Positions 35,741 through 44,511 of a stretch of 64,000 nucleotides of DNA are shown one piece after another. Origin of the DNA: Gordonia hankookensis (GTDB taxonomy: Bacteria > Actinomycetota > Actinomycetes > Mycobacteriales > Mycobacteriaceae); NCBI RefSeq assembly GCF_014673215.1, contig NZ_JACWMS010000001.1:1550001-1614000 (forward strand), given 5' to 3'. Below the pieces are notes generated by a model. It had not been told where the DNA came from. It ran no database searches and saw nothing but the letters and a program-made list of their open reading frames with translations. The position numbers and the translations under genes were made by a program. Each line of letters opens with the position of its first letter. Within the stretch, counting starts at the first letter, position 1.

Positions 35741-36961
35741 ATGTCCGATCTGCTCAACGGTGTGGTGGTCGTGGAACTGGCGTCGTGGACGTATGTGCCC
35801 AGCGCAGGGGTGATTCTGCGCGATTGGGGGGCGGACGTGATCAAGATCGAGGACACGAAAGGCGGCGATCCATGCCGCTACCTGACGGTCGGCGGACTCG
35901 ACCCCGCGGATTCACGTGTCAAGGCCAACTTCATGATGGAGATCGGCAACCACGGCAAGCGCAGCATCGCGATGGACATCAAGACCGACGAGGGGATCGC
36001 GATCTTCGGCAAACTCATCGCGAAGGCCGATGTGTTCCTGACCAATTGGCTGCCGGGTCAGCTCGATCGTGCCGGTCTGTCGATCGAGAGGATCCGTTCC
36101 TTCAACCCGAATGTGGTGATCGCGCGCGGCAGCGGACAGGGCCCGCTCGGACCCGACCGGGACAAGGGCGGATTCGACGGGTCCTCGTACACCGCCCGCG
36201 CAGGGGTGGCCAACGCGCTGTCTCCGGAGAACGCCGAGTTCCCGTTTGCGCAGGGACCCGCCTTCGGCGACCTGCAGGGCGGGAGCACGCTGGCGGGCGG
36301 GATCGCCGCGGCGCTCTTTGCACGCGAGCGGACAGGTCGCACGGCAGTGGTCGACGGGTCGTTGCTCGCCCAGGGTATGTGGGCGGTCGCCCCGGACATC
36401 TCGGCGGCCGATTATCACGGCATAGAGCGCATCCCGCCGTACGCGTTCGGTGACGCCCCGAATCCTGTGGTGAACCGCTACAAGACCCGTGACGACCGGT
36501 GGGTGCAGCTGCTGTTCCTCCAGGCAGACCGGTACTGGAAGGGATTCTGCGAGCGCATCGGCCGGCCCGAACTCGGTGTCGACGAACGGTTCACGCCGCT
36601 GGCGAATCTGACCCGCAACAAGGACGAGGCGACCAAGATACTCCGCGAGATCTTCGCCGAACGCGACCTCGACGAGTGGCAGAAGGTCCTCGTCGACGAG
36701 CCGGGGGTGTGGGAGACCATCCAGACCCCCGAGGAAGTACTCGACGACCGACAGGCGGTGGCCAACGGGTACCTGATGAGCGTGCCCGACGCCGACGGAA
36801 ACGTCTTCCGGACCGTCGGTGCACCCATCCAGTTCGACGAGACGCCACCGGCGCCCGGTCGCTCCCCCGAGCACGGCGAGCACACCGAGGAGATTCTTCA
36901 GGAGCTCGGCATGACCTGGGACGACATCATCGCCGCCAAGGTCTCGGGAGCTGTTCTCTGA
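35741..36961 (+). CDS. CaiB/BaiF family III CoA transferase
   Basis: A 406-residue protein with the family start GVVVVELASWTYVPSAGVILRDWGADVIKIED and the GSGQGPLGPDRDKGGFDGSSYTARAG segment, where the catalytic Asp of the family is expected (FDGSSY). Family III enzymes transfer CoA between free acids by a formyl-CoA transferase-like route. ATG 35741 has GGAGGG eight bases upstream. It is divergent from the ALDH operon and shares its 21-bp operator. A strong hairpin follows at 36986. Confidence 0.85.
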   Translation: MSDLLNGVVVVELASWTYVPSAGVILRDWGADVIKIEDTKGGDPCRYLTVGGLDPADSRVKANFMMEIGNHGKRSIAMDIKTDEGIAIFGKLIAKADVFLTNWLPGQLDRAGLSIERIRSFNPNVVIARGSGQGPLGPDRDKGGFDGSSYTARAGVANALSPENAEFPFAQGPAFGDLQGGSTLAGGIAAALFARERTGRTAVVDGSLLAQGMWAVAPDISAADYHGIERIPPYAFGDAPNPVVNRYKTRDDRWVQLLFLQADRYWKGFCERIGRPELGVDERFTPLANLTRNKDEATKILREIFAERDLDEWQKVLVDEPGVWETIQTPEEVLDDRQAVANGYLMSVPDADGNVFRTVGAPIQFDETPPAPGRSPEHGEHTEEILQELGMTWDDIIAAKVSGAVL

Positions 36962-36985
36962 CAGCGTCTGTCGGACATATGAATA

Positions 36986-37017
36986 CGGCCCCGGCTCGAT
37001 GGACCGAGCCGGGGCCG
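36986..37017. terminator. Bidirectional terminator hairpin between convergent genes
   Basis: CGGCCCCGGCTCG (36986-36998) and CGAGCCGGGGCCG (37005-37017) form a perfect 13-bp stem with a 6-base loop. It lies between the stop of the CaiB gene (36961) and the stop of the substrate-binding protein (37046), so it can serve both. Confidence 0.8.
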
Positions 37018-37045
37018 AACTCTGTCCTGTCTCAGACGGGTCTTC

Positions 37046-38299
37046 TCAGGCGCCCGGACGCTGGAACAGTGGTGCCACGTCGATCGGCTCGACGTCGACG
37101 ACGGTGCCGTCCTTCTGGGCGGTGCCCAACAACGAGTCGTTGGTGCAGATGTTCGGCGCGATCGCGATCATCTTGCTGCCGCACTGGTACTTCGCGCCCG
37201 CGTTGAGCGGCAGGAGCCTGGACTCCGGCATGCCCGTCACCCGCGCAGCGACCGAGGTGCGGTCGATGTCGCCGCTCATCCCTTCGAGGGCCCGCTGGAA
37301 GGCGACCAGCGAGAGGTAGGCGGCCGCGCCGTCCTCGGCACCCTGGGCGTCGTACTTCGCGAGCACGGCCTCGAAGACCTTGGTCTCGGCGGCATTCGGA
37401 TCGAGTGACCTCGACTGGACGACCTTGATGCCCTCGTAGCCGCCCGGGATCTGCGACGCCACGTCGCTGTTGCCTATGCATTGGCTGACCGTCGTCACGG
37501 GGGCGTCGGTGTTCAGTGTGCGCATCGCCTTGAATGCAGTGGCGCAGAAGCTGTCGTTGCCCAGCACGTGGAACATGCCGTCACCGTTCTTCAGCGCCGC
37601 CTGGATCTGCGGTGTCATGTCCGGTGTGCCCATCGGCACCGGGATGAGGTCCATCGCCACGCCCGCATTTCCGAAGGCCATCGGGCCGATCAACTTGATC
37701 GGCCCGGTGGCGATCGGCGCGTCGATGGTCAGGATGGCGACCTTCTTGATGCCCTTCTCCTTGGCGTAGGCCGCGGGGACGCCCACCAGACCCGCCAGGC
37801 TGTTGCTCAGCACCGCGGTGTTCGGTGACGATAGCGTCGGCTGCCCACCACCCGAGGAGTCCATGAAGAGCATGCCCGCCTTCGAGGTGACGGCGGTGGT
37901 GGTGTCGGGGTTGGAGGGATCTCCGGAGATCACCGCGACAGCGTCGGACGCCACGGCCTTGTTCGCACATTCGCGGGCGAGACTGACCTGAGCCTGATCC
38001 TCGCACACCGTGATCGCGAGCGGCCGGCCGTTGATTCCGCCCAGGTAGTCGTTGATGTAGGACACGGTGGCGTCGGCCACCTTCTTCTCCTGCGTGTAGG
38101 TGACGCCCTTTTCGCCGGTCGTCTGGAAGACCACGTTCACCGGGTCTCCGGCCGCCTGCTTCGGCGCGCCCAGCGCGGACTCGTCCGGCGTACTCCCGGA
38201 CGGCGAGCCGGCGTCGTCACCGGAACAGCCGGCGGCGACGAGCACCACCGCGAGCGCCACGCACGGCAGCAGCGACCATCGCTTCGTTGAGGATTTCAC
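37046..38299 (-). CDS. ABC transporter substrate-binding lipoprotein (LivK/branched-chain amino acid type)
   Basis: A 417-residue periplasmic-binding-protein-like lipoprotein. The N-terminus is a signal peptide ending in VLVAAGCSGDD (lipobox Cys about 25), followed by a type I binding fold (VNVVFQTTGEKGVTYTQEKKVADATVSYINDYLGGINGRPL). GTG 38299 is chosen over the upstream in-frame extension, because the mature fold then starts normally. Liv-type binding proteins take branched amino acids, but in actinobacteria they often carry aromatic acids or other catabolic substrates. Last gene of the leftward Liv unit, 100 bp after the LivF-like gene. Likely the specificity subunit of the importer. Confidence 0.85.
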   Translation of the reverse strand: MKSSTKRWSLLPCVALAVVLVAAGCSGDDAGSPSGSTPDESALGAPKQAAGDPVNVVFQTTGEKGVTYTQEKKVADATVSYINDYLGGINGRPLAITVCEDQAQVSLARECANKAVASDAVAVISGDPSNPDTTTAVTSKAGMLFMDSSGGGQPTLSSPNTAVLSNSLAGLVGVPAAYAKEKGIKKVAILTIDAPIATGPIKLIGPMAFGNAGVAMDLIPVPMGTPDMTPQIQAALKNGDGMFHVLGNDSFCATAFKAMRTLNTDAPVTTVSQCIGNSDVASQIPGGYEGIKVVQSRSLDPNAAETKVFEAVLAKYDAQGAEDGAAAYLSLVAFQRALEGMSGDIDRTSVAARVTGMPESRLLPLNAGAKYQCGSKMIAIAPNICTNDSLLGTAQKDGTVVDVEPIDVAPLFQRPGA

Positions 38300-38399
38300 T
38301 TCATGTTCTCCTGTGTCTGAATGAGCTGGTTCTGAATGAAATTGGCGGATATCGACGAATGCTGCGCGCGAGGCGCCTCGGTGACACAACACGATCGGT

Positions 38400-39119
38400 T
38401 CAGCTCGTTGCCTGCGCCGGCTCACCCCCGAAGTAGGCCTGTTGCAGGCGGTCAGGGTGCTTACGCAGGTCGGCCGCGGGGCCGCGGAGCGTGACGTTCC
38501 CATGGACCAGGACGAGCGCCTCGTCGGCGACTTCGAGCGCGAGCCGCACATGTTGCTCTACGAGGACGACCGTGGTCCCGCCGGTGTCGGCGATCCGACG
38601 AACCGTCGGCAGGAGGCTCTCGACGATCACCGGGGCCAGGCCCATGCTCATCTCGTCGATGAGCAGGACCGACGGCTTCTGAACCAGGGCACGCGCGACG
38701 GCAAGCATCTGCTGCTCACCGCCCGACAGCGCACCGGCCGCCAGTTTCCATCGAGCTTCGAGTGCGGGAAACAGTTCTCGCACCTCGGCGTCCGACATCC
38801 CGCCGCGGCGACGTCGCGCGATGGAGATGTTGTCGGCCACCGTCAGGCCGGTGAACAGCGCTCGGTTGTCAGGGACCAACACGATCCCCGACCTGTTGGC
38901 GCGAGCCGGATTTCCGCTGGGGAGCTGCTTGTCGTCGACCAGGACCTCACCACCGAGCCGCGGCAGCAGTCCGGCGAGCGTCAGCATCACCGTCGATTTA
39001 CCCGCACCGTTCGGCCCGAGGACCGCGAGCACCGAACCGTCGGGGGCATCGACGTCGAGGTTGCGCACGATGGGCACCTTCCCGCGCCCCGCAACCAGTC
39101 CCCGCACCGAAAGACTCAC
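38400..39119 (-). CDS. ABC transporter ATP-binding protein, LivF-like
   Basis: A 239-residue ATPase: Walker A GPNGAGKST near residue 36, signature LSGGEQQ near 132, Walker B VLLIDEM near 153, and the LAPVIVESLLP segment typical of LivF. GTG 39119 overlaps the stop of the fused permease gene (GTGA). With the fused LivH-LivM-LivG protein and LivK it makes a complete Liv importer. Confidence 0.9.
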   Translation of the reverse strand: MSLSVRGLVAGRGKVPIVRNLDVDAPDGSVLAVLGPNGAGKSTVMLTLAGLLPRLGGEVLVDDKQLPSGNPARANRSGIVLVPDNRALFTGLTVADNISIARRRRGGMSDAEVRELFPALEARWKLAAGALSGGEQQMLAVARALVQKPSVLLIDEMSMGLAPVIVESLLPTVRRIADTGGTTVVLVEQHVRLALEVADEALVLVHGNVTLRGPAADLRKHPDRLQQAYFGGEPAQATS

Positions 39120-41893
39120 AGGACCACTCCTTCTGACGGGACGGCTGATTGTGACCGTTCCTCGTGGCGCGTCTCTGTGCTGCCGGTGCCGAGGTAGGCC
39201 TCGGCGACCGCCGGGTCACCACGGATCTCCGCCGGCGCACCGCCGGCCAGGAGACGTCCGAAGTTCAGCACCTCGATGCGATCGCAGATGGCGAGCACCA
39301 GACTCATGTCGTGTTCGACGAGCAGGATGGTGATCCCGGTGTCCCGGATCCTCTTGAGCCGCTCACCCAGCCAGGCGCTCTCGGTGGTGTCCAGGCCGCC
39401 GGCGGGTTCGTCGAGGAGCAGCACCCGCGGCCGACCTGCCAGCGCACGGGCGATCGACACCAGTTGCCGCTGGCCCTGCGACAGTTCGCCCGCGGCCACC
39501 TCGCTCACCGCGGAAAGACCCAGTGTCGCAAAGATCTCGTCGAGATCGGCCTCGTCGACGCCGGCCGACATCCCCCGACCTGACAGACCGACCAGCACGT
39601 TCTCCCGCACACTGAGGTCGTCGTAGAGCTCGATCGCCTGGAACGTCCGTCCGAGTCCCGCACGAATCCTTCGATGTGATCGCAGTCCGTCGAGTGTGTC
39701 GGAACCGAGGGTGATGACTCCGGACGATCGAGCGAACCCGCTGATCGCATCGATCAGTGTCGTCTTGCCCGCACCGTTGGGGCCGATCAGACCGACGATC
39801 GCACCCGACGGAACCGAGATCGTGACGCCATCGACCGCGACGACGCCTCCGTAGCGCACGCTGACATCCCGGAGCGACAGCACCGGGTCACCCAGTTCAA
39901 CCGGACCGTCACCCAGAGTCGAGTCCGGTTCTACAACAGTCGATCCCGTCGTCCGCCCGTCCGTTCCCCGGCCACGCCTGCGAGCCATCACAGAATGCAC
40001 CGGTCCGACGATTCCCTCCGGGTTGAACAAGACCGTCACGACGAGGGCGACGCCCACGATCACCTGGTAGTAGTCGCTGCCACCGAGAACTCGGTCGAGG
40101 AGAAGGTAGAAGACGGCGCCGGTGCCGAGAAGGCCGCTGAGGATGCCACCGGATATGGACGTGACCCCGGCGAGGTAGACCGTGGCGAAGAACGTGACAC
40201 CGAGGATCACCGTGAACGGCTGGAACGACACGTTGGTCTGCTGGTAGGCGAACAGACACCCGCCGAGTCCGGCGATGAACGCGCCGATCGCGAACGCCAA
40301 CAGTTTGATCCGCACGACGTCGACGCCCGACGCAGCCGCCGACCGCTCATTGGCACGCACGGCGAGCATTCGAGTGCCCACCCTACTTCTCCGGAGGAAC
40401 GCCACCCCGAGACCGACGGCCGTCAGGACCACCAGACACAACAGGCCGAACTGAACGCGAGGATACGCACTGCCCGAACCGATTCCGAGTTCGATTCCGA
40501 AGATTTCCGGCGCCGGGATGTCGACCCCATCGGCGCCGACGAATGCATCGTTGCGGAACCAGATCGCTTCGATCGTGTACGCCATCGTCAGCGTGACGAC
40601 TGCCACGGTGAGGCCTCGCACGCGCAGTGCCGGCAGTCCGATGACCACACCGATCACGGCCGCGAGAAGCGCGGCGAGCAGCGGGGCGATCGGGAAGGGC
40701 ACGCCCCAGTCCTCGGTGATCGGGCCGACCAGGAAGGCGCCTGCACCCGCAATCGTCAACTGCGCGAGGGAGACCTGCCCGGCATACCCGGTGACGACCA
40801 CCTGGGACAGACCGATGACTGCCAGGATCATGCTCGTGATGACCGCCGAGCGCCAGTCACCGTCGGCGATGATCAGGACCACGACAGCGAGAGCGGCAGG
40901 CACGACGCAGCCGATCACGAGTCGACGGGGAGACGGTGCATTCCCGAGCTCGGAGACGATCACCGAACCCCGGGACGGCAACGGCCGCGCCCAACCCACC
41001 AATACCACCAGCACAATGACCAGTGGCACCAGTTCGACGAGCCCCGCGGAAGGCAACCAGTCATACACGCGGGGAAGATATGTCGCCTCGGACTGCAGCA
41101 TGCCGATGACGAGTCCGGCCGTGACGGCGGCCAGCACCGAGGAGAACCTGCCGATGACGGCGGCAGCCAATGCGGGCACGATGAACAGCGTGTAGGCCAT
41201 TGGGGTCAGAGGGACGATCGGCGAGATGAGGATTCCGGCAAGACCTGCCACCGCAGAGCCGATCATCCAGTTGGTGGCCGCGACTCGATCCGGCGACAGT
41301 CCGCTGACATACGCACCCTCTTCGGACTCCGCGGTGGCCCGGGTGGCGAGGCCGAATCGGGTGAAACGGTACGTGGCGGCCAGTGCGATGGCCACGACGA
41401 CGATGGTCAGCGCGAACAGCACCCTATCCTGCGGGACACGGATCGACCCGAGATCCCAGATGTCGACCGGGAAGATGGCGTCGACGCCTACCGGATTGAT
41501 CCCGACCTGGGCGGCGGTGGCCGCCGCGAAGACGATCATCACGCCGATGGAGGCCACCGCGCGCGCCACCGGTGGCGCATTGCGCAACGGGCGGAAGACG
41601 ATCAGATAGAGCGCCAGGCCGAGGAAGGCACAAGTGATCACGGAGATCGCCGCGGCTAGGAAGAAGCCCGGGTCCCCGCCCACGTCGATCGTCTTCGGTG
41701 CCCCGGGGATCAGCAGGACCAGCTCGCCCTGACGCAAGAAGGCGTAGACGTAGGCGCCGGTCAGTGCGATCGAACCGGTGGCGAAATTGATGACCCCTGA
41801 GCTGCGGTAGACGATGACGAGAGCCAGGGCGAGCGCGGCGAACACGCCGCCGGCACCGAGACCGAGTAGGAGGAACTGGATGTGATCGGTCAC
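39116..41893 (-). CDS. Fused LivH-LivM-LivG: two permeases and one ATPase of a Liv-type ABC importer
   Basis: A 925-residue single protein. Residues 1-300 are a LivH-like permease (GVFAALALALVIVYRSSGVINFATGSIA), about 315-640 a LivM-like permease (GYAGQVSLAQLTIAGAGAFL, with LRVRGLTVAVVTLTMAYTIEA), and about 665-900 a LivG-like ATPase with P-loop GLIGPNGAGKTT near 700, signature LSQGQRQ and Walker B LLLDEPAGGLD. These are normally three genes; their order H-M-G is kept. The single frame is uninterrupted and joined by a hydrophilic linker (RRRGRGTDGRTTG) before the ATPase. GTG 41893. With LivF and LivK it forms one importer at the heart of the cluster. A weak 21-bp-operator-like element lies at 42040. 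Confidence 0.9.
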   Translation of the reverse strand: MTDHIQFLLLGLGAGGVFAALALALVIVYRSSGVINFATGSIALTGAYVYAFLRQGELVLLIPGAPKTIDVGGDPGFFLAAAISVITCAFLGLALYLIVFRPLRNAPPVARAVASIGVMIVFAAATAAQVGINPVGVDAIFPVDIWDLGSIRVPQDRVLFALTIVVVAIALAATYRFTRFGLATRATAESEEGAYVSGLSPDRVAATNWMIGSAVAGLAGILISPIVPLTPMAYTLFIVPALAAAVIGRFSSVLAAVTAGLVIGMLQSEATYLPRVYDWLPSAGLVELVPLVIVLVVLVGWARPLPSRGSVIVSELGNAPSPRRLVIGCVVPAALAVVVLIIADGDWRSAVITSMILAVIGLSQVVVTGYAGQVSLAQLTIAGAGAFLVGPITEDWGVPFPIAPLLAALLAAVIGVVIGLPALRVRGLTVAVVTLTMAYTIEAIWFRNDAFVGADGVDIPAPEIFGIELGIGSGSAYPRVQFGLLCLVVLTAVGLGVAFLRRSRVGTRMLAVRANERSAAASGVDVVRIKLLAFAIGAFIAGLGGCLFAYQQTNVSFQPFTVILGVTFFATVYLAGVTSISGGILSGLLGTGAVFYLLLDRVLGGSDYYQVIVGVALVVTVLFNPEGIVGPVHSVMARRRGRGTDGRTTGSTVVEPDSTLGDGPVELGDPVLSLRDVSVRYGGVVAVDGVTISVPSGAIVGLIGPNGAGKTTLIDAISGFARSSGVITLGSDTLDGLRSHRRIRAGLGRTFQAIELYDDLSVRENVLVGLSGRGMSAGVDEADLDEIFATLGLSAVSEVAAGELSQGQRQLVSIARALAGRPRVLLLDEPAGGLDTTESAWLGERLKRIRDTGITILLVEHDMSLVLAICDRIEVLNFGRLLAGGAPAEIRGDPAVAEAYLGTGSTETRHEERSQSAVPSEGVVL

Positions 41894-42150
41894 TACGGAC
41901 CACCCTTCAGGCGCGCACGCTGTCGAGAATGTCGCGCATACCGACGAGCCTCGACCGTCCGGGCAGAGTCACAGCCACCGGTTCTCCAGTGTGATGTGAG
42001 CCCTTCGGGCCAGCTAGCGTGACGGCGATCACGCTATCACAACGGTATGAGTAATAGTTAGGCTTTCGGTAGGCTTCGCTTCGATTGGTGGAGAAGGCAT
42101 GTAGCAGTCGTCAGCCCAGCTCACGCGCCATCCACCAGGTCCAACCACAA

Positions 42151-42187
42151 ATGCCGCCCACCGACGGTCGCACCGGGTGGGCGGCAT
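42151..42187. terminator. Terminator hairpin, 12-bp stem
   Basis: ATGCCGCCCACC (42151-42162) and GGTGGGCGGCAT (42176-42187) form a perfect 12-bp stem with a 13-base loop. It lies just downstream of the leftward acyl-CoA dehydrogenase operon (stop at 42222). The 328-bp gap 41894-42221 also holds the promoter of the Liv unit; apart from the weak operator-like element at 42040 I see nothing else. Confidence 0.75.
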
Positions 42188-42221
42188 CAATTCAGCTGAC
42201 CTGGGGCCGGCTGTCAGCGCC

Positions 42222-43415
42222 TCAGCTTGCGGGGGCCCGGGTCTGCGCGTAACTCGGACGACCGAGACCAAGCGCGTGTTGGGCGATCATGTTGCGGAAC
42301 ACCTCCAGGGTGCCACCGTAGATCCCGCACAGCGGCGCCCATCGGAACAGATACTCGCTCGCGCCGTCGTCGGCCGCTCCGGCTGTCTCGATCGGCAGCA
42401 CCGCTGCAGGGCCGAGGATGTCCATCAATTCTGGAGCGACATCCCGCATCGCCTGCGCGAGGGCCACCCGGCCGTACATGTTGGGCGTGCTCAACGACGC
42501 CTCGACACGGGCGACATTGCGCCCGAGACGATACGACACCGAGCCGTCGTCGATCCGGCGCCGTCCGGCGTCGTCCGGCGTCGACACCGTCGCAGCCACC
42601 TTGTCGACCGTGGTCGCCATGTACGAACCCTGGTGCTGGAGGATCGAGACGTCCTCCAGACCGTCGGAGTTCGCCGCCGACACACCGTGTTCGGTGTCCA
42701 GTGGTCCGCGCAGGACGGTCCACCCCTCGTTGACCTCACCCAGTCGGTACTTGTCCGAGATGCGGACGTCGCTGTAGTAGACGATGTTGGTCCGGTCGCC
42801 GTCGACGGTCCACAGGGGCTGGATCTCGATTCCCGGCGTATCCAGCGGGACGAGGAACATGGTGAGGCTCTTGTGCTTCTTCGCGTGCGGATCGGTGTTG
42901 GTGATCAGGAAGGTGTACTGGCAGTTGTGCGCGCCCGTGGTGAACATCTTGGAGCCGTTGACGACCCAGTCGTCACCGTCGCGGACCGCGCGCGTCTTGC
43001 ACGTGGCGATATCCGAGCCGCCGTCCGGCTCCGTGTAGCCCAGGCAGAGGCGTACATGCCCGCTGAAGACCTTCGACAGCACCTCGTCTCGGATCTCCGG
43101 AGAGCCGAAGTTCTCGACCGACCGCGCGACGATGGACGTGGTCCCCCAGGTCACCCAGGGCACATGGACACGGCGCTTCTCGAGCTCCCAGAGGCGCCGC
43201 CGGACACGGTCGAAGCCGCCCTGTTCCTCGGTGCGGTACTCGCGTTCGAGGTATCCGGCCGCCCCCATCGCCAGATGGACGGCCTCGTCGAAGTTGTCAC
43301 CGGTCTCCCGATCGCGCCGGCGCACATCGTCGGTGACGTGCGTGGCGAGGAACTCTCTGATCTCATCCAGGAAGCTCTGCTCGTCGGCTGTGAGATCGAC
43401 TCGTGAGAAATCCAT
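42222..43415 (-). CDS. Acyl-CoA dehydrogenase (FadE-like), paralogue of 11966
   Basis: A 397-residue FAD acyl-CoA dehydrogenase: MDFSRVDLTADEQSFL, GYTEPDGGSDIATCKTRAVRDGD near residue 127, and a C-terminus IYGGTLEVFRNMIAQHALGLG. The MCAD-type catalytic Glu position is Gly, as in its paralogue at 11966. Its gene starts 9 bp after the stop of the FadE-like gene at 43425, so the two probably form a heteromeric enzyme, as known for steroid FadE pairs (ChsE1-ChsE2). Last gene of the five-gene leftward unit starting with the crotonase at 47503, and followed by a terminator at 42151. Confidence 0.85.
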   Translation of the reverse strand: MDFSRVDLTADEQSFLDEIREFLATHVTDDVRRRDRETGDNFDEAVHLAMGAAGYLEREYRTEEQGGFDRVRRRLWELEKRRVHVPWVTWGTTSIVARSVENFGSPEIRDEVLSKVFSGHVRLCLGYTEPDGGSDIATCKTRAVRDGDDWVVNGSKMFTTGAHNCQYTFLITNTDPHAKKHKSLTMFLVPLDTPGIEIQPLWTVDGDRTNIVYYSDVRISDKYRLGEVNEGWTVLRGPLDTEHGVSAANSDGLEDVSILQHQGSYMATTVDKVAATVSTPDDAGRRRIDDGSVSYRLGRNVARVEASLSTPNMYGRVALAQAMRDVAPELMDILGPAAVLPIETAGAADDGASEYLFRWAPLCGIYGGTLEVFRNMIAQHALGLGRPSYAQTRAPAS

Positions 43416-43424
43416 GCCTCCCCC

Positions 43425-44510
43425 TCAGACCGCGGCCGGCTCGGCTGCCGGGGCAGCGACATCGCTTCGGCGAGCGACGGTTTCGGCGACGTGCTTGGCC
43501 GTCGCGCCCGGATCGCCGCCGGCGAGCGGCCATCCCCGTGCTCGGACGAGATATGCCGTCGCTGCCGCTTCCGTGGAAACGCCCAGACCACCTTGCACAT
43601 GTACAGCCATGGGCGCCGCCTTCGACGCCTCTTCGGACATGAAGACGAACGCGGCACCCGGCAGCTCTGGTCGGACGTCCGGCTCGACGTCGAGGTACCA
43701 GGCCGCCTTGCGCGCCAGGGCGCGGCCGCCCTCGACGGTGATCGCCATGTTGGCGAGCGGATGCGAGATACCCTGCAGCGACGAGATCGGGACGCCGTAG
43801 GTGTAGCGGTTCGTCGCGAACTCCGCGGCGATCCGCATCGTCTGCTCGACCAACCCGACCAACGCCGACGCGGTGAGCAGGCGCCACTCATCCAGTGCCC
43901 GCTGATACTCCGCGACCGCCGCCGGGCCGCTCGCAAGCGTGACGCGGGCCGAGACCGCCGCCGGGTCGACCCATGCCATGGGCAGGCGACCGAGGTTGTC
44001 GACCTTCGGGGGCTTGACGTCATTCGTCAGCAGGACGATGTCGTCGCCCTCCCTGACGACGATCTGGTCCGCGACGGAACCGGTCGGGATCAGGCGCGCC
44101 CCTCGTGTCTCGTCGAGTTGTGCATCGAGCCCGATGATCTGGGCACCGGAGACGATCTTCTCGGAGGTCGGGTTGTCGGCACCGAGTGCACCGAGCCTGG
44201 CCAGAAGCCGTGCGGCACTGGCATGATCGATCCACGGCACCGGAGCCAGCCACCGACCGATCTCTTCGGCGACGAGGGTGAGGTCGACCAGCGTCGCGCC
44301 GTCTCCGCCGACCGTCTCCGGTAGTGCCATCGTGGTCGCACCGGTGCCGCACAGACGTTCCCACAGCGCGCGGTCGATGCCCTCGGGCTCGGCAGACCGG
44401 ACGACGTCGATGGTCGAGTAGGTCTGGAAGAACTTCGCGTATGCGGTCTGCAGATCCGCCTGGTCGTCCGAGAGGCTGTAGTCCTCCCTGCGCAATTCGT
44501 AACGGTCCAT
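43425..44510 (-). CDS. Acyl-CoA dehydrogenase partner subunit (short FadE-like)
   Basis: A 361-residue acyl-CoA dehydrogenase: LPETVGGDGATLVDLTLVAEEIGR, NRYTYGVPISSLQGISHPLANMAI and the C-terminal MAVHVQGGLGVSTEAAATAYLVRAR. It is shorter than its neighbour and has a different C-terminus, so the two look like alpha and beta subunits of a heterotetramer. ATG 44510 has AGGAG seven bases upstream; its first codon lies 1 bp before the amidohydrolase stop at 44512. The partner is probably the protein at 42222, but that at 11966 could also fit. Confidence 0.85.
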   Translation of the reverse strand: MDRYELRREDYSLSDDQADLQTAYAKFFQTYSTIDVVRSAEPEGIDRALWERLCGTGATTMALPETVGGDGATLVDLTLVAEEIGRWLAPVPWIDHASAARLLARLGALGADNPTSEKIVSGAQIIGLDAQLDETRGARLIPTGSVADQIVVREGDDIVLLTNDVKPPKVDNLGRLPMAWVDPAAVSARVTLASGPAAVAEYQRALDEWRLLTASALVGLVEQTMRIAAEFATNRYTYGVPISSLQGISHPLANMAITVEGGRALARKAAWYLDVEPDVRPELPGAAFVFMSEEASKAAPMAVHVQGGLGVSTEAAATAYLVRARGWPLAGGDPGATAKHVAETVARRSDVAAPAAEPAAV

Positions 44511-44511
44511 C

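Noticed and set aside
39116..41893. Suspicion that the triple Liv fusion is an assembly error
   Set aside because: All three domains are complete, in one frame, with a plausible hydrophilic linker; a chance removal of both stop codons and starts by sequencing error is unlikely.
42040..42060. Possible operator in the Liv promoter (CAACGGT-N7-ATAGTTA)
   Set aside because: Only 9 of 14 matches, without the outer TA pair on the left. Too weak to list as a feature, though its place upstream of the importer is suggestive.
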